Shown: positions 57,274-64,000 of the stretch, in pieces
How the letters are laid out: the number at the start of each line of letters is the position of its first letter
How positions within the stretch are numbered: the stretch's first letter is position 1
Made by a program: the position numbers and the translations under genes
Notes under the pieces: generated by a model
Told to the model about the DNA's origin: nothing
Seen by the model: only the letters and a program-made list of their open reading frames with translations
Database searches by the model: none
Assembly: GCA_917880885.1 (NCBI GenBank)
Contig: OU862915.1
Coordinates: 38,882,676-38,946,675 of the forward strand
DNA: 64,000 bases
DNA from: Limnephilus marmoratus
Taxonomy: Eukaryota; Arthropoda; Insecta; Trichoptera; Limnephilidae
Reading direction: 5' to 3'

Positions 57274-57925
57274 AATGTGTGTAACTAAAATACTTAATAA
57301 CTAAAATATTGGTATGCAATTTTATTCCTGGCTTTGGCATTTCATACTGATTTACGCAATTATTATAACTAATTATTAAAATTGAAATTGATATTGAATG
57401 CATGTTTAAATAAGTTCGCAGCAATAATAATATCACGAATAATAATGAATAATAATAATTCATGCCCAAAAATAGTCCATCAAGGTTGACTTCAATTTGT
57501 TTTGGTGACAATGTTGAATAAACTGACATTGTATTTCTAGTGATAATGTCATAGAGAAGAAACATAGTATAAAGTATATCAATTTTGTTTTGTGTAAATA
57601 ATATTTCACAAGCCTTAACACTTTGAGAATAGGCTAAAATTTGAATGCTTCGTTTTAGTTTTAAAATTTTACAGAAAAATATGATTAAATAATTTTTTAA
57701 TATTTCTAATGAATCTTTAACACTTTGATGGTAGGTTAATAATATTATAACGATTCTTTTTTGTTTTAAAATTTTACAGAAAGTTATAACAAAATTGTAG
57801 GAAGTTTCAGAAAACAATCGCATTTTATACAAACATATAAATTTCGATATTGTGTTTTTAATATTTGAGCATACCATGAGGGCTACCATTGTTAAGAATT
57901 TAAAAGTAGGTGCATACCTATTCAT
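57263..57925 (-). CDS. LINE middle ORF, 220 residues, hydrophobic, unknown function
   Basis: Fills the whole gap between ORF1 and ORF2. Its ATG overlaps the ORF1 stop (ATGAATAG) and its stop overlaps the ORF2 start (ATGTCTTTTAG). The protein is rich in Ile, Leu, Phe, Tyr and Lys with possible membrane segments around FKFLTMVALMV (9-19), IVIILLTY, YLIIFFCKIL and YYYSLLFVILLLLRTYL (about 156-172). A 34-residue unit containing FCKILK-x-KR-x(4)-IL-x-Y-x-QSVK occurs twice in tandem. No zinc knuckle, endonuclease or RT motif. I do not recognise a family. It may be a translated accessory protein or a spacer kept open by chance; the length in AT-rich DNA argues against chance. Confidence 0.55.
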   Translation of the reverse strand: MNRYAPTFKFLTMVALMVCSNIKNTISKFICLYKMRLFSETSYNFVITFCKILKQKRIVIILLTYHQSVKDSLEILKNYLIIFFCKILKLKRSIQILAYSQSVKACEILFTQNKIDILYTMFLLYDIITRNTMSVYSTLSPKQIEVNLDGLFLGMNYYYSLLFVILLLLRTYLNMHSISISILIISYNNCVNQYEMPKPGIKLHTNILVIKYFSYTHYVF

Positions 57926-58661
57926 AATTTATACGCCCTTGTGCAATTGTCATCATTTTTTTTAAATACGTACAATTTTTGCTGTTTGCTTTATGATTTG
58001 TATCGTTAGTTGACTTGAATGTGTTGTTTTGGAATTCACAATTCTTGCATTTTTCTTCTTTGTTTTTATTAGGGCAGTCTTTCCAGGGATGATCCATGGC
58101 GCAGTGTAGACACGTGGCATTCTTGTCCTTATTTAGGCAGTTGATAGCTGAGTGACCAAATTTCAAGCAATGAAAACATTGCATAATTGGATTTGCGTCC
58201 TCCACCCGTACTCTGTAGTATCCAATATTTATTTTCTCTTTAGATATGAGATATTTCCTAAGTTTTCCACTTGTTTCGATTATGTAGTTCGTAAGATTAT
58301 TTTGTCCTTTTGGTTTAATCATTTTCACTAATTTAACTGAATTTTTTGGATTTTCGTCCATTATGATTTTGATTCCATCATTTTGTGTTTTAAATGATTC
58401 TATTATGTCTTCTTCAGATAAGTTGATAGGTAAGTTTCTTATGAATAATTTTGGATTCTTTTTTTCTAGTTCTTTTGCGATCATGTTGTTTTTGAATACC
58501 GTATTTATTTCGTCCGTTAGTTTTTTTGCATGATCTTTATTAGGGCAAGAGATAATTAGTTTATTGTTTGATGCTTTTTGTACCCCATTTACTGCAATAC
58601 CCAAATGCGATGTTTTAATTTTTTTAACTATCAAATCTCGAATATCATCAGATGGATTCAA
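57918..58661 (-). CDS. LINE ORF1, Gag-like zinc-knuckle protein, N-terminally truncated
   Basis: The C-terminal part of a Gag-like RNA-binding protein. The fold before the zinc fingers (PKLFIRNLPINLSEEDIIES and following about 130 residues, ending near YYRVRVED) resembles the domain preceding zinc knuckles in Jockey-group ORF1. Zinc knuckles: CFHCLKFGHSAINC (CX2CX4HX4C), CLHCAMDHPWKDC (CX2CX3HX4C) and a third, irregular CKNC...H...C. By family, it binds LINE RNA to form the ribonucleoprotein. The listed start codon is TTG; the frame remains open upstream to 58697 with no ATG, so the N-terminus is missing with the 5' end of the element. Confidence 0.8.
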   Translation of the reverse strand: MNPSDDIRDLIVKKIKTSHLGIAVNGVQKASNNKLIISCPNKDHAKKLTDEINTVFKNNMIAKELEKKNPKLFIRNLPINLSEEDIIESFKTQNDGIKIIMDENPKNSVKLVKMIKPKGQNNLTNYIIETSGKLRKYLISKEKINIGYYRVRVEDANPIMQCFHCLKFGHSAINCLNKDKNATCLHCAMDHPWKDCPNKNKEEKCKNCEFQNNTFKSTNDTNHKANSKNCTYLKKMMTIAQGRINYE

Positions 58662-58697
58662 TTGATCACGTGTAAGTCTTTCAATTCGGTTGATTCA

Positions 58698-59029
58698 TTA
58701 AATAAAACGATAATTTTGCGTGATGATTGACATTATTTATAAAATTGTGTTTATTATTAGTTTACCAAAGCTTCACGTACAACCAAGAGGATGCCCTAAA
58801 TTAGCCGGGCTATTGTCTACCGGCTACCGGTATATTTTATATCAATTGTTGACCGTGTTTGTATCTACGGCCGAAAGCAGCCTAATATCCATAAATGATG
58901 GATTTAGTCAATACGGTACTTCTATGGGATTTTATCGATTAACCATAGCAACCCCCCCGGTACCCTCTCATATCGGAGATTGGCTGTCATCAGGGAAAAG
59001 TCGGTGAAACTCACTTATCATCATAGCAG
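58698..59029. other. No recognisable gene
   Basis: 58770-59010 is less AT-rich and includes a short plus-strand frame (58720-59007) without a recognised domain. It may be the target DNA of the LINE or an older repeat. Confidence 0.4.
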
Positions 59030-59170
59030 TCTCACAGGCAGTGGGACTAAGGTATCCCCAAAAATTTAGGCTAGGTTGTTAAGCTGGAAAGGGGTGAAGA
59101 GGAAAAAATAAAAAGTTTGGGAGTACCCAGGTGCTAGGCTATTCAGATCTACTAACTAAACTTGGCTGAA
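59030..59170 (-). mobile_element. S2 SINE fragment, diverged
   Basis: Complement of the S2 tail: GACTAAGGTATCCCC, a purine-rich middle (GGAAAGGGGTGAAGAGG), then AGGCTATTCAGATCT corresponding to AGATCTGAATAGCC. Confidence 0.6.
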
Positions 59171-59244
59171 GACATTTGAAGCTTCGTTCATAATCTGAAT
59201 ATTTGTGATCATCTCTGAGAGAACCTATCTACTATTCTGGAAAG

Positions 59245-59288
59245 ATGTCCGAGGTCTGGCGTCTTCTTCTACCACGACTTTTATCAAT
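59245..59288 (+). repeat. Left piece of the ~108 bp tandem repeat
   Basis: GTCTTCTTCTACCACGACTTTTATCAAT matches monomer ends at about 60820, 60940 and 61040. The PLE inserted immediately after ACTTTTATCAAT. Confidence 0.65.
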
Positions 59289-59387
59289 TTTTATTTTTTT
59301 ATTATATAATCAATAATATTATTATTAAATTAATAAAAACAGTTTATTTTTAAACAGGTTCTGCTGTGTAATTATTGTTACGCGTGA

Positions 59388-59440
59388 CAGCTGTTTCGCC
59401 TTCTGAAGGCATTATCAAACTGTGGTCATGCCACATACAG
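59388..59440 (-). ncRNA. Hammerhead-like motif, left arm
   Basis: Minus strand: TTGATAA, stem II GCCTTC-AGA-AGGC, GAAAC, a minimal AGCTG element, then GTC|ACGCGT. The layout matches the hammerhead motifs of PLE terminal repeats. The first core box deviates (TTGATAA against CTGATGA), so activity is doubtful. Confidence 0.55.
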
Positions 59441-59626
59441 ACGATATATTTATACTATTTCTAGAGAGGTATTTAGTATGACTCATTTCCAATTTCTGAT
59501 TAAAAATGACAGACTACTAATGGTTATTATTTTCCCAATTAGTGTAATTTCCCACTTCGACTGATAGTCTAATTATATTGTGAGTCATTTGCAAATGCTG
59601 ACTCATGGTTTTCTTTTCAAGCATAA

Positions 59627-60460
59627 TTAATTATTTTGAATTGGTTTGAAAATATTTAGAAGCGGAGAGTGAATTATATTTTTTTGTTCGTTTATTAAAA
59701 TAGCTTTAGGATTATTATTATGTTTGTTGATTTCCAGCTGCTCTAAAAGATCAAGTTTACGTCCTTTATTTTGGATGTGTAAAGGAGTTGGTTTATTATC
59801 ATCGCTAAGTGAGTGATTCTCTTCTAGGAGGTGACTGGCAAATTGAGATTGAATTTTATTATTGTTTTTAAATGATCGTATGTGCTCTTTGAATCTAGTA
59901 TTAAAGGACCGGCCAGTTTGTCCAACATAAACAGCGTTGCATTCGTCACACTGGAGTTTATAAATGCCGCTATTTTTTAGTTTCGGTGTTTTACTTTTCG
60001 AGTTTTTAAGGGATGATCCCAGATTATGATTAGTGCGGAAGGCAATGTCTAATCCACAATTTTTGAGAACTTTAGCAATTTTATTAGATGTAGGTCCGAC
60101 AAATTCCAAACACGCAAATTTATTATTCGTTTTATTATTGATCGTTGGGTAAATTGAGTTAAGGTTAATTTTGTGTTTTTTATTACTAATCATTTTATCA
60201 ATGTCTCTACCCTTGAAGCCGTTATTTTTTGCGATTGATAAAATTATATTTTTTTCCTTTTCGTATGCTTTATTGTCAAGCGGGACGTTAGTAAGTCTGT
60301 GTATCATCGAGTGATAAGCAGATAATTTATGTGACCATGGGTGCAAAGATTTAGAATTAATGGTCGTATCGGTAAACGTAGGCTTACGGAAAATTTCAAA
60401 TGTATGTTTATTATTTTCTCTGCCTCTGCTCTTTTTAATCAGAAATTGGAAATGAGTCAT
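59627..60460 (-). CDS. PLE C-terminal protein with GIY-YIG endonuclease
   Basis: 277 residues. Residues 1-100 (HTFEIFRKPTFTDTTINSKS, LHPWSHKLSAYHSMIHRLTN) match the region after the RT palm of Penelope-like enzymes. Residues 165-250 are a GIY-YIG endonuclease: SGIYKLQCDEC (164-174), YVGQTGR (178-184), NTRFKEH (187-193), and a later LLEQLE (238-243) holding the likely catalytic Glu. The CDEC pair and the His residues resemble the zinc-binding Cys/His set of PLE endonucleases. The frame is intact but lacks the RT catalytic motifs. The first codons (MTHFQFLI) lie inside the right inverted arm, so the start is a product of the rearrangement. The enzyme would nick target DNA for retrotransposition if expressed. 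Confidence 0.85.
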   Translation of the reverse strand: MTHFQFLIKKSRGRENNKHTFEIFRKPTFTDTTINSKSLHPWSHKLSAYHSMIHRLTNVPLDNKAYEKEKNIILSIAKNNGFKGRDIDKMISNKKHKINLNSIYPTINNKTNNKFACLEFVGPTSNKIAKVLKNCGLDIAFRTNHNLGSSLKNSKSKTPKLKNSGIYKLQCDECNAVYVGQTGRSFNTRFKEHIRSFKNNNKIQSQFASHLLEENHSLSDDNKPTPLHIQNKGRKLDLLEQLEINKHNNNPKAILINEQKNIIHSPLLNIFKPIQNN

Positions 60461-60504
60461 ACTAAATACCTCTCTAGAAATAGTATAAATATATCGTCTG
60501 TATG

Positions 60505-60562
60505 TGGCATGACCACAGTTTGATAATGCCTTCAGAAGGCGAAACAGCTGTCACGTGTAACA
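60505..60562 (+). ncRNA. Hammerhead-like motif, right arm
   Basis: Plus strand: TTTGATAATGCC, TTCAGAAGGC, GAAACAGCTGTC, ACGTGT. Same as the left arm except one base after the presumed cleavage site (ACGTGT against ACGCGT). It is antisense relative to the PLE ORF. Confidence 0.55.
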
Positions 60563-60727
60563 ATAACTACACAGCAGAACCTGTTTAAAAATAAACTGTT
60601 TTTATTAATTTAATAATAATATTATTGATTATATAATAAAAAAATAAAAATTAAAATGGAGTTCTACAAATTAAACTTGATAACAATAAATAAAAAAAAA
60701 ATAAAAAATAAATAAAAAAAAAAAAAT

Positions 60728-61170
60728 ACTTTTATCAATCTTGCACAGCTTTATCAGATGTGTAAACTTTTACTTATCTCCGTTTATCTCATCTTTTGTT
60801 GTCTTTTTCTCACATCTAGTCTTCTTCTAACACGACTTTCCTTAATCTTCCAAAGGATTAGCGAATGGGTGTACAATGTACATATACCCTTCATTTATCT
60901 CATCATATACTCCCTTTTAACTGTCATCTCGTTCTCTTCTACCACACCTTTCATCAATTTTCTACGAGATTATCAGATGTGTAAACTTATGATTATCTCC
61001 GTTTACCTCATCTTTTGCTCTCTTTTTCTCTCATGTCGTCTTTTTCTGCCACGACTTTTCTCAAGTGATCTTACATGATTAATCAAATGGATAGACTTAC
61101 ACTCATCTTTTATCACATCTTGTACTCTCTTTCATCGATCATCTACTGGATTATCAGATGGATAATTTAT
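60728..61170 (+). repeat. ~108 bp tandem repeat, 4-5 diverged copies
   Basis: CTTT(T/C)ATCAAT-type starts at about 60730, 60836, 60947, 61054 and 61130, each followed by GGATTATCAGATG-like and CATCTTTT-like text. Short hydrophobic frames reflect the T-rich monomer. Confidence 0.7.
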
Positions 61171-62612
61171 GTTCATCTTATTTTATTATTATTATCGTCC
61201 TGTATGTGCTATAAGAGCACTGTGTTAATTTTGATCTCTTGTCATTGTTTTGTAAATACTGTTTATTCTTTTGTTATTTTCTCAATATTATAAGGAGCAC
61301 TGTATGATTATTTTTAAATTTATTATAGTTAAGCGCACTTGAAGTAAAATGACACTAAACTGCGCTAATATAACGTTATTATTATTATTATTATTACCTA
61401 CCAGCAGAATTACATAATTTTTCTCAACTAAAAATTATAAAAACTTTTTAATCGGTTAACCTCTAGGGGCGTGGTATTTTGTGGGTTCTCATAAATACTA
61501 ATAATATTATTGTTTTATGTTCAGAATTTTAACAAACCTAAGTAGATATCCTTAAACCACGTTCCTGAAGAGTAAATACTTTTAGAGACAAAGCAGGTCG
61601 GAATTCCCTTGCGTGATACTCAATTGCTGGATAATTTATCGCTTCGATATTCTTGTATAATTTAGGGATATTAAATCAATCTATTGATAGTTTCCGTATT
61701 TCATTCGGATTTTGGAATAAAAGCGGGCACCCTCACCTTTACTTTAAAATAACGTTTGTTTAATATGAATAATGTTGTTTAGTTCAAACGATTAGGTTTT
61801 TCGCAAAGCACAGCTTGCTAAAAAACACCCTCACAATTAAACTGATAACAGTGAAAGGACTTTCGTTAGTTTCGTCTTATTGCTGTACAAATATTTTATA
61901 GAAAAACTAACTGTACCTATTTATTGAAGATGCGAGATGAAAATTTCATGTTTATTTGGTATGTGCAAGTAATTGAAAGAATACAAAATTAATTCTTACA
62001 TTTGCCAAATTTAAAAATATACATTCCATTAATTATATTGAACTGTGCACTCTTTTAAATTATATGAATATGCCTATATTGTTAGACAGGATCATATTTC
62101 ACTGATTTTGTATTTATAAATTTTAGTTAATAGTCCACAATTGCTTGCATTGATAAGCTTTCAGATTCCAGTACGTATCATTAGAAGTCGGGATTTATTT
62201 CAGTACAGAAATTCAGGGAATAACCTATCATATGAATGCCTCTTTTCTCAGAATATTATTGGAGAGAAATATTTATACCAAGTCGGTGGACATCTTCAAT
62301 TTATCATTAAACAAATACAAAATATTGTCACTGAGGCAGTTTAGTTATTTATAATAAATATTGTATAATTTTTAACTAGTATGTAAAAGCTGAAATAAAA
62401 GTATAAATAAAATAAGAAATTCTAATATGTAAAAGTCCCTAAAAAAGGCCGTTAATAAATAAAATAAGAAAATCCAAATTAATTTTTTTTTTAAATTATG
62501 GTACCTACTTGAACAAAAATTGAAAAAAGGATTGTCATTTAGATAGTGAAGTTCCTTCGGCTAATTGTGTGACTAAATATAAGGTTTATATATAAGTAGG
62601 TTGGTATTTATG
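61171..62612. other. No recognisable gene; ATT microsatellite
   Basis: (ATT)n at 61376-61395. The rest is AT-rich with a few short frames, including 62141-62344 (+), none with a recognised domain or flanking splice signals that I could support. Confidence 0.45.
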
Positions 62613-63005
62613 ACGGTCTCGAGTTCGAGGGGTAAGGCTCTTGATTTGTAATCCAAAGATCGTGGGATTGAATCCCGGCGAGCGCAAATAAATGTTATTT
62701 GATTCTTTTTTGTTATTTCATAAATAATTAATTAAAAATAATATGTATTATATTTGCGGCACGTTCCAGGGATGGAAGACACCGTCAGTATAGCCCTGGT
62801 GTAAGACCACTAATCAGAATTGAAACGTTGCTTGAAATGGCTTTGACCTTATTTTCACCAGATCTGAATAGCCAGGTACTTCCCCACCTTCCTCTTTCTT
62901 TCTCCTTCCTCTTCCCACTACCTTCGGCCTCACAACACAGGTACCCCAATTAGGGATGCCATAGTCTCACTCAGCAGCTCCTTAGGTATTCACATAAAAA
63001 AGTAC
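62613..63005 (+). mobile_element. S2 SINE, full length
   Basis: Head GGTCTCGAGTTCGAGGGGTA, B box GGGATTGAATCCC, TTTGATTCTTTTTTGTTATT spacer, GGCACGTTCCAGGGATGG, GCCCTGGTGTAAGACCACT, CAGATCTGAATAGCCAGG, CCCCAATTAGGGATGCC and AGGTATTCACATAAAAAAG. Reads as a tRNA-derived SINE. Confidence 0.8.
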
Positions 63006-63560
63006 CTCCTTACAATTCTAATTATTTCAGGGGAACTTTTGGTTTTGATTTATTAAATAAGAAAAAAATTTGAAACAAATTTTTTTTGTACGCAATGTCA
63101 ATTAACTGTTTATGTAACTTATAACTTATTATATTTTTAAAGTCGTTCAATAAAACCAACCTCCTGTAAAAATAGCTCTCTAGTAAAAGTACCAAACCCT
63201 GAACTACTAGAGATGCGCAGTGCAGTGCAGCGACACAGGTCACTAAATCAAGCGCCAGGGCAAATATAGATAGTAATATTTCATATGGTCACACTGCGTT
63301 AGTCGCCATTGCTTCATATGGATTGTATCGGGATCGGCACTGAATGTCTGTTCGGTTAAATGTATGGTTTCGAAACCAGGTAGTGCTGTACAAATAATGG
63401 ACTGTAAGGAAGTATTGGAATAGTGTTGTCGAGGGTTAAATCGATATTTCGAAAAATCGTTGTAATAAAAAAAACGTATGTGTATGTACGCAAATTGTAG
63501 AATGGTCAAATACAATTAGCGATTTTCATGGCCAAAAAAAAAATAACTGCAATTTGATTA
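63006..63560. other. No recognisable feature
   Basis: AT-rich to mixed; short frames only. Ends at the A before the Helitron start. Confidence 0.4.
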
Positions 63561-64000
63561 TCTTCTATATAAATAAAAATGAATCGCCGAAATGTATGTA
63601 CGCGCATAACTTCCGAACGACAGCACCAAATTGGATAATTCTTTTTTTGTTTTGTTTGTTATAGTCAGGACAAGGTTTGTATAAAACTACTGGTGAGCTC
63701 TGACATTATGAAATTTGTATAAAAAAATTTCAACTGGTGGCACGCGAGCTTTTTGAAAACTGAATGCACTGGGACTGAATGAATTGAATGCGGGAGGGGG
63801 GAACTCGGGAGGAGGGTTCGCGGGACGGGGAGAGCGGGCGATGGGAGAGGGAATAGAGTGAAGGGAGAGGGAATTGAGGGAAGGCGGTGTGGGAACGCGA
63901 GAGGGAGAAGGGGATGAGAGGAAGGGTAGGCGGAAAGAGAACGGGACGAATGGGAAAGGTCACGCAGGGAGAAACAATTTCTTTATTAAATGGCATAGCA
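63561..64000 (+). mobile_element. Helitron 5' end, continues beyond the window
   Basis: A|TCTTCTATATAAATAAAAATG start followed by ATGTATGTACGCGCATAACT and CACCAAATTGGATAATTC, then one GAGCTC-type monomer and a purine-rich, GC-richer tract (63790-63950). The order equals the 5' half of the complete Helitron at 7921-10440 read on its own strand, so it is the same or a close family. Confidence 0.8.

Larger units (their letters stand above)
54069..58697 (-). mobile_element. LINE, 5'-truncated, three-ORF layout, poly(A) tail
   Basis: Minus-strand non-LTR retrotransposon. The 3' end is a run of 29 A (T at 54069-54097 on plus). From 5' to 3': ORF1 with zinc knuckles (58661-57918), a hydrophobic ORF (57925-57263), ORF2 with endonuclease and RT, broken by one frameshift (57273-54281), then a short 3' UTR with a hairpin. 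ORF1 is open to a stop at 58695-58697 without an ATG, so the 5' end is truncated. The layout and RT motifs suggest the Jockey/CR1 group. No convincing target-site duplication was found. Confidence 0.85.
59289..60727 (-). mobile_element. Penelope-like element remnant with inverted arms and 12-bp TSD
   Basis: ACTTTTATCAAT occurs on both sides (59277-59288 and 60728-60739). Arms of about 220 bases (59287-59506 and 60432-60652) are inverted copies of each other. Between them lies the C-terminal part of a PLE polyprotein. A 75-base A-rich tract follows the right arm. The RT catalytic domain is absent. Confidence 0.8.

Noticed and set aside
54040..58760. Target-site duplication of the LINE (CCAAGCTCG against CCAAAGCTTC)
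   Set aside because: The match is imperfect and badly placed; the 5' end is also not fixed.
24508..62690. tRNA-like sequences with B boxes (24508, 26478, 31338, 51057, 62613)
   Set aside because: Each is followed by the same S2 body, so these are SINE heads and not tRNA genes.

Overview
The window is AT-rich eukaryotic DNA, most probably from an insect with a repeat-rich genome. The only host-gene sequence I can support is one exon at 47708-47982 (+). It encodes the start of an immunoglobulin domain of the Dpr (defective proboscis extension response) family, has a pyrimidine-rich acceptor and a GT donor, and is more GC-rich than its surroundings. Insect-type Helitrons, a Penelope-like element (PLE), a non-LTR retrotransposon and short palindromic GTAGGTACCTAC words agree with an insect. 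I cannot name the order from sequence alone. Nothing looks prokaryotic or like an organelle.

Almost everything else is mobile or tandemly repeated DNA, much of it nested. I use these local names. Module A is a 0.6-1.9 kb interspersed repeat that always ends in AACAATAC followed by TA repeats. Hel-B is the 3' part of a non-autonomous Helitron on the minus strand: CTAG end, hairpin, then a 122-141 bp minisatellite. S1 is a ~450 bp element of high copy number and unknown class. S2 is a tRNA-headed SINE of ~400 bp. E is a ~1.7 kb repeat present twice.

Layout. 1-17.4 kb is a tandem array of composite units (module A + Hel-B), four of about 2.1-2.3 kb in a row, then a complete 2.5 kb Helitron (7921-10440), then further units. 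17.4-27.1 kb is a mosaic of S1, S2, module A, Helitron fragments and an AT-rich satellite. 27.1-42 kb holds decayed remnants of non-LTR reverse transcriptase, hAT and pogo/Tigger transposases, miniature elements with visible target-site duplications (TSDs), an 886 bp long-TIR element inside an S2, and a second Helitron/satellite segment at 34.7-36.6 kb. 42.05-46.14 kb is the second E copy, split by a 2374 bp DNA transposon; the other E copy at 33.03-34.7 kb preserves the empty site.

47.7 kb is the Dpr-type exon. The following 16 kb is probably intron or intergenic DNA. It contains a 213 bp Helitron, S1 and S2 copies, a 4.6 kb LINE on the minus strand (54.07-58.7 kb) with three consecutive ORFs, a PLE remnant encoding a GIY-YIG endonuclease between inverted arms with hammerhead-like motifs (59.29-60.73 kb), a ~108 bp tandem repeat, and the 5' end of a plus-strand Helitron running off the window at 63561.

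The most novel-looking item is the extra 220-codon hydrophobic ORF between ORF1 and ORF2 of the LINE. It is joined to both neighbours by short stop/start overlaps and contains an internal 34-codon duplication. All coordinates of repeats without stated TSDs are approximate to a few tens of bases, and all homology calls are by eye.
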